DNA from: Paenibacillus_V sp046244365
Lineage (GTDB): Bacteria > Bacillota > Bacilli > Paenibacillales > NBRC-103111
NCBI RefSeq assembly: GCF_046244365.1
Contig: NZ_CP176395.1
Span: 4,340,001 to 4,404,000, forward strand
Direction: 5' to 3'
DNA: 64,000 nucleotides
Below are positions 7,107 through 16,192 of the stretch, in pieces. Both the position numbers and the translations under genes were made by a program. Position 1 is the first letter of the stretch; each line of letters opens with the position of its first letter. Below the pieces are notes generated by a model that did not search any database, had not been told where the DNA came from, and worked only from the letters and a program-made list of their open reading frames with translations.

Positions 7107-9626
7107 ATGCATCAACTGCCAATCGATCCGGTATTGCCGGAATTGCTGCATAAGCTACAATCGCATGCTAATGCGGTGCTGGTCGCCGCGCCGGGTGCCG
7201 GCAAAACGACGCGCGTCCCGCTTGCGCTTCTGAATGAGCCTTGGGTTCAAGGCCGCAAAATCATCATGCTGGAACCGCGCCGTCTCGCCGCTCGCGCGGC
7301 TGCCGGCTATATGGCTAGGTCGATCGGGGAAGAAGCCGGCGGGACGGTGGGCTACCGGGTAAGAATGGATACGCGAGTCAGCGCAAAAACAAAAATAGAA
7401 GTCGTCACGGAAGGCGTGCTTACCCGGATGCTGCAGGACGACATGTCGCTTGAAGGTGTAGCTGCTGTCATTTTTGACGAGTTTCACGAACGAAGTCTGC
7501 AGGCCGATCTTGGGCTTGCCCTATGCTTGCAATGCCAAGCGGTGCTGCGCGACGATCTGAAGCTGCTGGTCATGTCGGCTACGCTGGATGCAGAACCGGT
7601 TGCCGAGCTGCTGGGAAAAGCGCCAATCGTCATCAGCGAAGGGAGATCGTTTCCTGTCGAGACGCGGTATTTGAACCGCAGCATCGACGGGAGGATCGAG
7701 CCTGCCGTCGTACGAGCCGTTACGGAGGCGCTGCAGAACGATGAAGGCGATGTTCTGGTGTTCCTGCCTGGGACCGGAGAGATACGTCGTGTCATGTCCC
7801 AGTTAACGGCCCTATCCTTGGGGAAGGGCGTTCGCATTTCGCCGCTGTACGGCAATTTGCCGCAATCCGCCCAGGATGAAGCGATCGCTCCATGCCCGGC
7901 CGGACAGCGTAAGGTCGTGCTTGCAACATCGATCGCCGAAACGAGCTTGACGGTCGATGGCGTTCGGATCGTGATCGACTGCGGCTTAAGCCGGGTACCG
8001 CGCTTTTCGCCGAAAACCGGCATGACGCGTTTGGAAACCGTCACCGTTTCCAGAGCGTCCGCCGATCAGCGCAGAGGGCGGGCGGGAAGGCAAATGCCAG
8101 GCGTATGTTACCGGCTCTGGACGGAGCAAGAGGAACGCAAGCTTGCTGCGCGAAGCGTGCCCGAAATCAACGAGGCGGATCTGGCTCCGCTTGCTTTGGA
8201 GCTTGCAGCCTGGGGAGCGGCCGATCCGGCGGAGCTGCAATGGCTCGATCCGCCTCCTGCGGCCGCTTATTCGCAGGCAAGGCAGCTCCTGCGTCACCTT
8301 GGGGCGCTAAACGGAGACGGGACGATGTCTCAACACGGAAAGCGCATGGCGGAGTTAGGCATGCATCCGCGTCTGGCCCATATGATATTGCAGGCGATTC
8401 CTTTGAAGCTTGGATCATTGGCCTGCGAGCTTGCCGCATTGCTGAACGAGCGGGATTTGCTCAGGGGACAGCCTCAGCAGCCGCCTGCGGCAGACTTGCG
8501 GCTTCGTGTCGAAGCGCTGCGGGAAGCGGTCCGCTCGAAATGGACGGAACCGCTCTTCAAGGAGGGTCATCAGGTAGACATGGCGGTATGCAGAAGAGCG
8601 GCGGCTGAAGCGGATCAATGGAAACGGCAATTCTTTATCAAAGATAGTGCCGACGGCGATGCGGAAGCGTGCGGCTTTCTGCTTGCATTTGCCTTTCCGG
8701 ACAGAATCGCCGGCCGCAAGGAGGGCGGACGTTATTTGCTGCGAAGCGGCAGGGGGGCTGCTTTCTTAAACGCGCAGCCGCTTTCGTCGGAGCCATATCT
8801 CGTAGCCGCAGAGCTGGACGATATGGGAGCGGAGAGCCGAATTTTTCTGGCTGCTCCGATTCAGGAAGATGAGCTGGAGCGTTATGCAGCCGATCAGATC
8901 GAGGAGGAAACGATCATCTCTTGGGATCGTCAAGCCAAAACGGTTCGTGCGCGCAAACGGAAATCGATCGGCGCGATCGTCCTGCGGGAAGCCGCAATGC
9001 CCAATCCCAATCCGGAAGCGGTGTCTATGGCGCTGCTGGGAGGACTTAAGGCGGAAGGCATCGGATTCCTTTCTTGGACGAAAGCCGCCCGCCAGCTGCA
9101 GCAGCGAATAGTATTCATGCACCGGTTAGAACGCGAGGATTGGCCGGATGTTTCCGACGAAAGCTTAACGGATACGTTTGAGGATTGGCTCCTTCCGCAT
9201 TTGTATGGTCTCAAAAACGGAGAAGATCTGAGACGTCTGCATGTGGCCGACCTGTTGGAGTCCATGCTGTCGTGGAACAAACGCCGCGAACTGGACGAGC
9301 TCGTACCGACGCACATCGTCGTTCCGAGCGGCTCTCGCATACCGATTGACTATAGCGATCCCGAATCACCCGTTTTGGCCGTCCGGCTGCAGGAAATGTT
9401 CGGCCTCGAGCATACGCCGTCGATCGGCCGCGGACGGGTGCCGCTGACCGTTCATCTGCTCTCGCCGGCGCAACGTCCCGTTCAGGTGACGCGCGATTTG
9501 GCAAGCTTTTGGCGGGATGCTTATTTTGAAGTGAAGAAGGACTTGAAAGGGCGGTATCCCAAACACTATTGGCCGGACGATCCGACAGCCGCGGTTCCGA
9601 CGAATCGCACTCGCCCGCGAACCTAA
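7107..9626 (+). CDS. hrpB: ATP-dependent helicase HrpB
   Basis: An 839-residue DEAH-box helicase of normal HrpB length. Motif I is APGAGKTTRVPLALL (about residues 29-43), motif II is DEFHERS, motif III is SATLD, and motif VI is ADQRRGRAGR. Helicase C-terminal, HA2-type and HrpB C-terminal regions follow; the last ends near 'DLKGRYPKHYWPDDP', a typical HrpB ending. It is expected to unwind RNA in an ATP-dependent way, but its physiological role in bacteria is poorly defined. The gene is monocistronic with GAGGAG before the ATG. Only a short weak stem-loop, around 9652-9679, follows it. Confidence 0.95.
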   Translation: MHQLPIDPVLPELLHKLQSHANAVLVAAPGAGKTTRVPLALLNEPWVQGRKIIMLEPRRLAARAAAGYMARSIGEEAGGTVGYRVRMDTRVSAKTKIEVVTEGVLTRMLQDDMSLEGVAAVIFDEFHERSLQADLGLALCLQCQAVLRDDLKLLVMSATLDAEPVAELLGKAPIVISEGRSFPVETRYLNRSIDGRIEPAVVRAVTEALQNDEGDVLVFLPGTGEIRRVMSQLTALSLGKGVRISPLYGNLPQSAQDEAIAPCPAGQRKVVLATSIAETSLTVDGVRIVIDCGLSRVPRFSPKTGMTRLETVTVSRASADQRRGRAGRQMPGVCYRLWTEQEERKLAARSVPEINEADLAPLALELAAWGAADPAELQWLDPPPAAAYSQARQLLRHLGALNGDGTMSQHGKRMAELGMHPRLAHMILQAIPLKLGSLACELAALLNERDLLRGQPQQPPAADLRLRVEALREAVRSKWTEPLFKEGHQVDMAVCRRAAAEADQWKRQFFIKDSADGDAEACGFLLAFAFPDRIAGRKEGGRYLLRSGRGAAFLNAQPLSSEPYLVAAELDDMGAESRIFLAAPIQEDELERYAADQIEEETIISWDRQAKTVRARKRKSIGAIVLREAAMPNPNPEAVSMALLGGLKAEGIGFLSWTKAARQLQQRIVFMHRLEREDWPDVSDESLTDTFEDWLLPHLYGLKNGEDLRRLHVADLLESMLSWNKRRELDELVPTHIVVPSGSRIPIDYSDPESPVLAVRLQEMFGLEHTPSIGRGRVPLTVHLLSPAQRPVQVTRDLASFWRDAYFEVKKDLKGRYPKHYWPDDPTAAVPTNRTRPRT

Positions 9627-9721
9627 TGGAACCATTTTGCAGAAAGATGCTTCTTGCCGTGTAAGGCAAAGTTTTTGAGGGATACTAGTACGTATCTCTG
9701 AACGATCGGAGGATGTTTGAT

Positions 9722-10960
9722 TTGAACACGAGGAACATTGCCGGATTTTCTCTTGCTGCTATGGGAATCGGCTTTATCGTCACGTTATTTTTGCCGGATA
9801 GCCTTATTACGACGTTGCTCCAAGGGGGATTTGAAGCTGGTCTTGTCGGCGGTATCGCAGACTGGTTCGCCGTAACCGCCCTTTTCCGCCATCCGTTCGG
9901 GATTCCCATCCCGCATACTTCGCTCCTTCTCAAGAACAGAGGGAAAATCGTTAATTCGCTTATTTCCGCTATGGAAACGGAACTGTTGAACAAAGATAGC
10001 ATTACGCATAAATTAAGCCAATTGAATCTGATGACGATCATCTCTTCGGCGGTAACGAAGGTTGTGTTGAAGCGGAAAGCTAGGAAAAGGATTTTGGCGT
10101 TCCTGCAATCCTTGCTTAAACAGCTTCCTTTGGAGCGATTTGCCCCGGTAATTCAAAGCTACCTGACGAGTTATGTCCGGAACAAAGAGCTTAAGCCTCT
10201 GGCGCAATCCGCTGTCGCATCGGCCATTCGGGACGGTTGGGACGAGAAAGCGCTCGATCGGGCGCTCGAAATGGGAACGGATTGGGCCGTCAAAAGAGAA
10301 ACGGAGCAGTTGCTCGGGAGAATCGCTTACGGCAAGCTGAATGAGCTTCAAGTCGGCGGGTTTATGGGGTTTGCCGTGCAAGCTTTTATCGGATTTATGA
10401 ATGAAGAGAAGCTTGGCGGCATCCTGCAGGGGATGCTCGTTTCCGGCATGCGCGAGCTTCGTCAGCCGGGCAACCCTTACCGCGAGCAGCTGCTTTACGA
10501 ATTGAAGGATCAAGCGGACAGACTGGCGAACAACGACGATATTCTATCGAAGCTGAAGGGGTGGCTGGAGAAGAAAGCGGAGAGTCCGGAAACCGAAGCT
10601 TTTCTGCTCGAGAGGCTGCAAGACATTCGCGACGCGGCTGTCGCAAAGCTGGAGGAAGATGAACGAAACGGCGGGCGGTATGTGTTGAGCGCATACAGGT
10701 TCGTCGTCGAGAAAATAAGATCGATTCCGGGCATGACCGACAAATGGGAAGAAGGGCTTCGTACGTTTCTCGTTGATCTTGTAGAGAAAAATCATTTCCG
10801 TATCGGCGTGCTGGTTCGCGACAATCTCAATAAGTTGGACGACCAATCGTTAGTCCAAATGCTGGAACAAAAAATCGGCGGCGACCTGCAATGGATCCGC
10901 GTAAACGGCGCACTCTGCGGCTTTCTCGTCGGTCTCGTGCTCTCGTTGTTTCATCTGTAA
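9722..10960 (+). CDS. DUF445 family membrane protein
   Basis: About 412 residues. The first ~70 hold hydrophobic segments (IAGFSLAAMGIGFIVTLFLP and the family motif 'FEAGLVGGIADWFAVTALFRHP'), the middle is charged and helical, and the C-terminus has one last segment (VNGALCGFLVGLVLSLFHL). This matches the DUF445/YheB-YtjA type of unknown function. ATG at 9713 abuts the GGAGG at 9708-9712, too close to be used; TTG at 9722 has a nine-base spacing and is taken as the start. No partner gene lies close by. Confidence 0.85.
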   Translation: MNTRNIAGFSLAAMGIGFIVTLFLPDSLITTLLQGGFEAGLVGGIADWFAVTALFRHPFGIPIPHTSLLLKNRGKIVNSLISAMETELLNKDSITHKLSQLNLMTIISSAVTKVVLKRKARKRILAFLQSLLKQLPLERFAPVIQSYLTSYVRNKELKPLAQSAVASAIRDGWDEKALDRALEMGTDWAVKRETEQLLGRIAYGKLNELQVGGFMGFAVQAFIGFMNEEKLGGILQGMLVSGMRELRQPGNPYREQLLYELKDQADRLANNDDILSKLKGWLEKKAESPETEAFLLERLQDIRDAAVAKLEEDERNGGRYVLSAYRFVVEKIRSIPGMTDKWEEGLRTFLVDLVEKNHFRIGVLVRDNLNKLDDQSLVQMLEQKIGGDLQWIRVNGALCGFLVGLVLSLFHL

Positions 10961-11079
10961 AGCATCGTCGTTTTCGCGTTCTGGAAGACTTTGTGTCATG
11001 AAATCGACTATCTCCCGTGCTACAATTGACCGTGCCAAAGGGAAGCCGCCCAAAACGGTTTGTCGGAGGCAAAAAAAAC

Positions 11080-11200
11080 AGAAGGCCGAAGCTTCGTCAG
11101 AAGCACGGGGGAACCCTTGTCACTGGGGTGAAGCCACGTCGTTGTGGCCGGGTGTTTACTCTTTGACCCGAATCCGTCAGCTAACCTCGTAGGCCGGGAA
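11080..11200 (+). ncRNA. c-di-AMP riboswitch (ydaO/yuaA)
   Basis: Conserved blocks of the ydaO/yuaA class are visible in order: CACGGGGGAACCC (about 11105-11117), CTGGGGTGAA (11122-11131), GGCCGGGTG, then TTTGACCCGAATCCG and CAGCTAACCTCGTAGGC (11179-11195). This class binds cyclic di-AMP and usually turns off genes for cell-wall turnover and osmolyte or potassium transport. Here the downstream gene encodes a secreted CAP-domain protein, which fits. The 5' boundary is approximate; a covariance-model search would fix it. Confidence 0.9.
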
Positions 11201-11218
11201 AAGGAGACGATTTTTTTG

Positions 11219-11971
11219 ATGCAACGTTTTAAGAAAGTAGCGATGACAGGTGTTCTGGTATTGGGTCCGATTATTAGCGCCGGTGCGGCTTCTGCTTCCG
11301 CAGCGCCATGCATCGTTCCGGATAATGCCCCGCAAGTCGCAGCAGCCAAGCAATATGGTATTGATTTGGGAGCCTTGCTTCAAGGAAATAAGAATTTCAA
11401 TAACATTAATGTGAACGACTTGCTTGCCAAGCTTGGCGTTAAAGCGCCTGACTTCTCGGCAAAACCGGGTACGGGCAACGGAGCAGGAACGGGAGCAGGT
11501 TCGACAGGCGGTGGTTCCGGTGCAGGCACAGGCACAGGCTCGCAAACAGGCTCTGGAACTACAGGAGGCTCTCAACAAGGCTCGAACGCGAATGCTTCGC
11601 AATCGGCTTATGCCAGCCAAGTAGTCGACCTGGTCAACCAGGAACGCGCGAAAGCAGGGCTGAAGCCGCTCTCCAGCGACAGCGCTTTGGCGGCTATGGC
11701 GCTCGATAAAGCCAAAGACATGTATACCAATAACTATTTTGATCATAACTCACCGACTTACGGTTCGCCGTTCGACATGATGAAATCTTACGGGATTCGT
11801 TACACGTATGCCGGGGAGAACATTGCCAAAGGACAGCGCACTCCGCAAGAGGTCATGACTGCTTGGATGAACAGCGCCGGGCACCGTCAAAACATTTTGA
11901 GCCCGAACTTCACGAAGATCGGCGTCGCTTACTACAATGGCGAATGGGTGCAGGAGTTTATCGCGAACTAA
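11219..11971 (+). CDS. Secreted CAP (SCP/PR-1-like) domain protein
   Basis: About 250 residues. Residues 1-28 are a signal peptide (VAMTGVLVLGPIISAGAASASA). A Gly/Ser/Thr-rich linker occupies about 80-130, and a CAP domain follows from about 130 to the end with the family motifs 'YFDHNSPTYGSPFDMMKSYG' and 'AGENIAKGQRTPQEVMTAWMNSAGHRQNIL'. It resembles B. subtilis YkwD. CAP proteins are extracellular; the enzymatic role is unsettled. ATG at 11219 follows AAGGAG by twelve bases; TTG at 11216 has the better spacing and cannot be excluded. It is controlled by the c-di-AMP riboswitch directly upstream. Confidence 0.9.
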   Translation: MQRFKKVAMTGVLVLGPIISAGAASASAAPCIVPDNAPQVAAAKQYGIDLGALLQGNKNFNNINVNDLLAKLGVKAPDFSAKPGTGNGAGTGAGSTGGGSGAGTGTGSQTGSGTTGGSQQGSNANASQSAYASQVVDLVNQERAKAGLKPLSSDSALAAMALDKAKDMYTNNYFDHNSPTYGSPFDMMKSYGIRYTYAGENIAKGQRTPQEVMTAWMNSAGHRQNILSPNFTKIGVAYYNGEWVQEFIAN

Positions 11972-12016
11972 GCTTAGCTTCACCAGAGCAAGTTGCCCTT
12001 ATACGATCTTCAATCG

Positions 12017-12054
12017 AAACAGCCGTCAGCCTTGCGTTGACGGCTGTTTTATTT
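12017..12054 (+). terminator. Terminator after CAP protein
   Basis: AAACAGCCGTCA pairs with TGACGGCTGTTT, followed by TATTTT. The stem is symmetric enough to serve the convergent ABC gene too. Confidence 0.8.
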
Positions 12055-12063
12055 TGCGGCTTA

Positions 12064-12741
12064 TCAGCAGACGATTAAATCTACTCGGCCATCCCGGATA
12101 TGGATGATACGGTCAGCTTGCTTAGCGATAGCGGGATCATGCGTGATGAGAACGATTGTTCGCCCGTGCGCATTGAGGCGCCTTAGTATCGATAGGATAT
12201 CGTTACCTGTAGCGGTGTCCAGCGCACCTGTCGGTTCGTCCGCCAGCAAAATGGGCGGGTCGCCGGCTAATGCCCGCGCAATGGCGACGCGCTGCTGCTG
12301 CCCGCCGGACAGCTCGGATGGTTTATGTTCCGCACGGTCCTGCATATCGAGCTCAGCGAGAGCGCATGCCGCCTTTTTCAGCCGTTCCTTTTTGGAAAGC
12401 CCTCGATAAATCAGCGGCAGCTCCACGTTTTCTATTGCGGTCAGCCGAGGAAGCAGGTTGAAGCTTTGAAAGACGAAACCGATTTTGCGGTTTCGGATAT
12501 CGGCCAACTGAGCGTCCGTCATTCCTCGAACTTCTCTCCCGTCAAGCGAATAACTGCCGGTTTCAAGTACGTCCAGACAGCCCAGAACGTTCATCAGCGT
12601 CGACTTCCCGGATCCGGAAGGACCCATGACGGCGATGAATTCGCCCCGCTCAATGTCGAGGTTTACGTTATCGAGCGCTTTTATCGTTTCTCCGCCTAGC
12701 CGGTACGTTTTGGCTGCGCTTTCCATGCGAATAAGTACCAT
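12064..12741 (-). CDS. ABC transporter ATP-binding protein, MacB/LolD type
   Basis: A 225-residue ATPase. Walker A is GPSGSGKST, the Q-loop lies in FVFQSFNLLPRL, the signature is LSGGQQQRVAIARAL, and Walker B is ILLADEPTGALD, the last typical of the MacB/LolD/FtsE branch. These ATPases power type VII (mechanotransmission) exporters for peptides, lipoproteins or antibiotics. The ATG at 12741 follows GGGGGTG; the frame is open further upstream but unsupported. No FtsX/MacB-type permease is next to it, which is unusual because the two are nearly always adjacent. It may serve a permease elsewhere or be a relic. Confidence 0.87.
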   Translation of the reverse strand: MVLIRMESAAKTYRLGGETIKALDNVNLDIERGEFIAVMGPSGSGKSTLMNVLGCLDVLETGSYSLDGREVRGMTDAQLADIRNRKIGFVFQSFNLLPRLTAIENVELPLIYRGLSKKERLKKAACALAELDMQDRAEHKPSELSGGQQQRVAIARALAGDPPILLADEPTGALDTATGNDILSILRRLNAHGRTIVLITHDPAIAKQADRIIHIRDGRVDLIVC

Positions 12742-12881
12742 GCCGTACACCCCCTTATCGTTTACCTTATTCGCCTCTCCGCTAGAAATGTATATAAAAA
12801 AGGGAGGGCATGTACACAAATTCCTTGACGGTTGACCGTGACTTTACTTACAATTTTTTCAACCAGCAAGGAGGGAATCCA

Positions 12882-13529
12882 ATGCCAATAGTAAAGCGAG
12901 CGGTACATAACGGAACGTTAGGACATCTTTGGTTCGTGCCGAACGGATATGAAGAAAACAAGGATACAACTTGGCCGTTGATCCTGTTTCTGCACGGAAT
13001 CAAGAGGCGCGGAGAGGATCTAAGCATGCTTGAAGGTTATGGATTGACGGGGCTAGCCGTTAGACAAGACGATTTTCCGTTTGCCGTGGTCGCACCGCAG
13101 TGTCCTTCGAACTCTTTTTGGCCGCAAGAGCGAAGCAAGGTTATCGCTTTGCTGGATCACACGGTATCCTCCCTCCGAATCGATTCTGCGCGTGTCTATG
13201 TGACCGGCTTCAGTATGGGCGGAAACGGTGCATGGGACCTGGCTGCACATGCTCCCGACCGTTTTGCCGCGGTTGTCCCTCTATCCGGATGGTATGATCC
13301 GAAGGAGGCGAAAGTCTTCGAACGGATGCCGGTCTGGGCTTTTCACGGAGTCGAGGACGACGTAGTTCCTTACAAACATTCGGAAGAAATGGTTAATGCC
13401 ATTAAGGAAAAGGGCGGTCGAAGCCTGCTAACACCGCTTCCCGGCTATAAGCATCAGATCATGGATGAGGTTTACCGCAGGCCGGATTTGTTCGAATGGC
13501 TGCTGAGTCATCGCATCGGAACGAACTAG
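12882..13529 (+). CDS. Alpha/beta hydrolase (esterase/peptidase type)
   Basis: About 215 residues with an alpha/beta-hydrolase fold. The nucleophile elbow is 'VTGFSMGGNGAWDLA', the oxyanion side is 'ILFLHGIKRRGED', the acid is in 'AFHGVEDDVVPYKHS' and the histidine in 'PGYKHQIMDEVY'. It resembles the predicted-peptidase/phospholipase-carboxylesterase branch (COG4099-like). No signal peptide. ATG at 12882 follows AAGGAGGGAATCCA, so the upstream extension to 12810 is not used. The substrate is unknown. It is divergent from the orphan ABC ATPase. Confidence 0.87.
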   Translation: MPIVKRAVHNGTLGHLWFVPNGYEENKDTTWPLILFLHGIKRRGEDLSMLEGYGLTGLAVRQDDFPFAVVAPQCPSNSFWPQERSKVIALLDHTVSSLRIDSARVYVTGFSMGGNGAWDLAAHAPDRFAAVVPLSGWYDPKEAKVFERMPVWAFHGVEDDVVPYKHSEEMVNAIKEKGGRSLLTPLPGYKHQIMDEVYRRPDLFEWLLSHRIGTN

Positions 13530-13542
13530 TGACGGTCAATAA

Positions 13543-14127
13543 ATGAGATTGCAAGGCATATTGATTTCCGCCCGCTTCCCATGTATGGTGAGGGTGGAGG
13601 CGATTATTATTCTTTTAGTTCCGGTGGAACGAGAGATTTTCGAAGCATTGGAGGGGGAAACGCTCGGGTGGGCGTGTATCGGCCCTCTGCTGCTGCAGGT
13701 GAGAGGAAAGGATGACCGAACGAAAGCGGAGATGTACCAAGCCCTTGGCGAAGGCCAAAGAGGGCTATTTCTCTTTCGCGCTTACCACAATCACGCATGC
13801 CGTTCGGCGGTCGAATGGTATTGGTGGACTTGTGAACAGCTAAGGAAGCCGAAAGCGTGGGAGGCTCTGCTTGCCGGTTTGCGCTTTTACGGGGCGGATG
13901 AGACCTTGCGCGTCATGAATAAAGCCGAGACAGCGCTTGATCGAACGAATCGCTTGTCGAACGGCAGCTGGATGGAAGCCAGTGCGCTCGATTTGGACAG
14001 GGACCCGGAGCTTAGGAGTTTGTCGGAACATTTGTTCGCTGAGTACACGTCGGCCGCAGAGAGTGCGCACCGGCTTATTGCCGCGTACATCAAAAGTCAT
14101 CCCAATCAATTCGTCCTTTTATCCTAG
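13543..14127 (+). CDS. Hypothetical protein
   Basis: About 194 residues; I do not recognise the family. The N-terminus is hydrophobic (MVRVEAIIILLVPVEREIF), the middle carries a Trp/Tyr-rich stretch 'SAVEWYWWTCEQLRKPKAWEALLAGLRFYGADETL', and the C-terminus is helical. There are no obvious catalytic motifs. The start is uncertain: ATG at 13543 has no clear ribosome site, and ATG at 13585 is an alternative. It begins 13 bases after the esterase stop, so co-transcription is likely. The frame stays open for the full length and ends before a clear terminator, which supports a real gene. Confidence 0.6.
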   Translation: MRLQGILISARFPCMVRVEAIIILLVPVEREIFEALEGETLGWACIGPLLLQVRGKDDRTKAEMYQALGEGQRGLFLFRAYHNHACRSAVEWYWWTCEQLRKPKAWEALLAGLRFYGADETLRVMNKAETALDRTNRLSNGSWMEASALDLDRDPELRSLSEHLFAEYTSAAESAHRLIAAYIKSHPNQFVLLS

Positions 14128-14190
14128 GTAGGCATGGAATATTGGCTGGACAGGTGCAGCTCTCATGGTTGTTTTAGGGTTAAACTTATG

Positions 14191-14217
14191 AGCACGGTCT
14201 CTATGACCGTGCTTTTT
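14191..14217 (+). terminator. Intrinsic terminator
   Basis: AGCACGGTC and GACCGTGCT around a five-base loop, then TTTTTC. Confidence 0.85.
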
Positions 14218-14341
14218 CAGTTGCCCGGATACCGGCCGAGCGTGACGATTTCGAAGGGTTGAAAAGATTTGTTCGAGAGCCCTGTAACTTTTCAGCGCAA
14301 TGATACGAATAATAGATAACCAGGCGGAAGGGAGGGACAAG

Positions 14342-14872
14342 ATGGATGAAGAGCAGCAATGGATACAGGGTTTCATGCAAGGAGACGACGCCGGTTTCGA
14401 ACGTCTTGTTCTGAAATATCGCCGAAGCGCGATTGCGTTCGGTCAACAATATGTCAGGGACTATTACGCAGCAGAAGATATCGCCCAGGAAAGCTTCGCG
14501 GAAATCTACGTCCATCGCTCCCGGTTTAATCCGAAATACAGGTTTAAGCCATATTTGTTCACTATTATCCGCAATAAATGCGTCGACCATGTCCGCAAGC
14601 TAACCCGATTCAAGCATGTCGAGCTGGATACCGGCATTCCCGTCGCCCGTACCACCGAAGAAGTCGTATTGAATCGAGAGAAACGCTCGGTGATTCAAAG
14701 CAAGCTCCTGCTTCTGCATGAGGATTACCGCACGGCTATTCATTTGATCGACGTCGAACAGTTTTCCTACAAGGAGGCTGCAGCCATCATGGGTAAAAAT
14801 CTGATGCAAATGAAAATTCTCATTTACCGGGCCCGGCAAAAAATGAAGCGTCACCTGGAACAGGAGGAATAA
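14342..14872 (+). CDS. ECF RNA polymerase sigma factor, SigY-like
   Basis: A 176-residue extracytoplasmic-function sigma factor. Region 2 reads 'DYYAAEDIAQESFAEIYVHRSRF...YKFKPYLFTIIRNKCVDHVRK'-like, and region 4 reads 'SYKEAAAIMGKNLMQMKILIYRARQKMKRHL'. The ATG at 14342 has GGAAGGGAGGG in front. It heads an operon with a small two-helix membrane protein, an ABC ATPase and two permeases, the same order as the B. subtilis sigY-yxlC-yxlDEFG operon. By analogy the next gene would be the anti-sigma factor. A possible autoregulated promoter lies near 14283-14308 but is too degenerate to assert. Confidence 0.9.
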   Translation: MDEEQQWIQGFMQGDDAGFERLVLKYRRSAIAFGQQYVRDYYAAEDIAQESFAEIYVHRSRFNPKYRFKPYLFTIIRNKCVDHVRKLTRFKHVELDTGIPVARTTEEVVLNREKRSVIQSKLLLLHEDYRTAIHLIDVEQFSYKEAAAIMGKNLMQMKILIYRARQKMKRHLEQEE

Positions 14873-14875
14873 GCG

Positions 14876-15274
14876 ATGTTTCGTTCGTCATCAAAAGCAG
14901 AGAATGAACCGCAGGCGGCCAAGGTATACCCGAACGATTCTAACACCGAGACCGCTAACGATGCGGAAATCCGCTTTTTGCAAGGCGTTTACGCGAAGGC
15001 GGAAGACTTGCAAAAGGAACGGGCTGAGCAAGAGTGCGTGGCCGAGCTTATAAGGCGTTATCGCAAAGCGCTGCTTGCCTATATTTTTTGCACCGCTGCA
15101 CTGTTAATCGTCACCGCCGTCATTCTTGCCGCTAGCGATTTCTCGATGGGCGCCGTATTCGTACTCTCATTCTTATGGATGGGTGCGGCAACCTTGTTCG
15201 AGCAGCTGCGCCTAAACGACGGTCAGGTAGTGGAGCTGCTGCGAAAAGTGGTTGGAACGGTACGCTTGCGGTAA
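14876..15274 (+). CDS. Small membrane protein, possible anti-sigma factor (YxlC-like)
   Basis: 132 residues: a charged cytoplasmic half (about 1-62, rich in Glu, Lys and Arg) and two transmembrane helices (about 63-85 and 88-107), then a short tail. It starts four bases after the sigma gene. In B. subtilis the protein at this place, YxlC, has a soluble N-terminus plus two helices and restrains SigY. Topology and position agree; sequence similarity is not strong by eye, so the anti-sigma role is inference. Confidence 0.75.
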   Translation: MFRSSSKAENEPQAAKVYPNDSNTETANDAEIRFLQGVYAKAEDLQKERAEQECVAELIRRYRKALLAYIFCTAALLIVTAVILAASDFSMGAVFVLSFLWMGAATLFEQLRLNDGQVVELLRKVVGTVRLR

Positions 15275-15325
15275 ATAGCCAGTTATGAAGCAAATGCGAT
15301 CAACATACGGAAAGGCGGTTGCCAG

Positions 15326-16192
15326 ATGGAAATACTTATCCAACAATTGACGAAAACGTTCGGCGCCAAAAAAGCGCTGGACAGCGTGAATCTGCGTATT
15401 GGCGAAGGGATGTTCGGTTTGTTGGGCCCGAACGGGGCGGGTAAAACGAGTTTCATGCGCATATTGACGACTCTGCTGCCGAAGAGCGGCGGCCACATTG
15501 AAATCGGCGGCATTGCAATAGAAGAGAAGGCTCGGATACGCGGGATGGTCGGGTATTTGCCGCAGGACTTCTCGATTTACCCATCTTTCACGGTTTATGA
15601 AGCGATGGATTATCTCGGCATGCTTTCCGGGATGAGCGACAGAAAAGCACGCGGTCATCAAATCGCATATTTGCTTGCCAAGGTCAATCTCGAAGCGCAG
15701 CGAAAGATTAAGGTTCGCGCACTGTCGGGCGGTATGAAGCGAAGGCTTGGCATCGCCCAAGCCATGCTGCACGATCCTCGCGTGCTGATCGTGGACGAGC
15801 CGACGGCCGGTCTCGATCCGGAGGAGCGAATCCGGTTCCGTCATTTGCTGCGCGATTTTTCGGAAGGGAGAATCGTCATCCTATCGACGCATATCGTCGA
15901 GGATATCGAATTTACCTGCGAGAATCTGGCGGTATTAAAGAAAGGGAAGCTGCTATACGAAGGGCGGGTAAAAGGATTGCTTGAGCACGCAAAGGACGCT
16001 GTCTGGACCGCCACGATCGAACGCGACGAGCTTGATGCGGTCCGAAGCGCATACCCGATACTCTCCACAGTGTCGGAGGGGGACGGGATCCGGTTGAGAT
16101 TGCTGAGCGAACAGCGTCCTTTGGCCCAAGCGGTTTCCGTTCAACCGACCATTGAGGACGCTTATATGAAGCTGATGGAGGGATCGGCATGA
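15326..16192 (+). CDS. ABC transporter ATP-binding protein (YxlF-like)
   Basis: 288 residues. Walker A is GPNGAGKTS, the signature LSGGMKRRLGIAQAML, Walker B VLIVDEPTAGLDPEER, and the switch histidine is in LSTHIVEDIE. It belongs to the ABC-2 export family. The last four bases overlap the start of the permease gene (ATGA). With the two membrane proteins that follow it should form one exporter under the upstream ECF sigma factor. The cargo is unknown; peptides or lipids are typical for SigY-like loci. Confidence 0.9.
   Translation: MEILIQQLTKTFGAKKALDSVNLRIGEGMFGLLGPNGAGKTSFMRILTTLLPKSGGHIEIGGIAIEEKARIRGMVGYLPQDFSIYPSFTVYEAMDYLGMLSGMSDRKARGHQIAYLLAKVNLEAQRKIKVRALSGGMKRRLGIAQAMLHDPRVLIVDEPTAGLDPEERIRFRHLLRDFSEGRIVILSTHIVEDIEFTCENLAVLKKGKLLYEGRVKGLLEHAKDAVWTATIERDELDAVRSAYPILSTVSEGDGIRLRLLSEQRPLAQAVSVQPTIEDAYMKLMEGSA

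Noticed and set aside
11480..11590. Repetitive GGCACAGGC-type sequence, considered as a repeat array or CRISPR
   Set aside because: It codes for the Gly/Ser/Thr linker of the CAP protein and has no unit-spacer structure.
13607..13798. Minus-strand frame inside the 13543 gene
   Set aside because: Short, without ribosome site, and contradicted by the longer open plus-strand frame that ends before a terminator.
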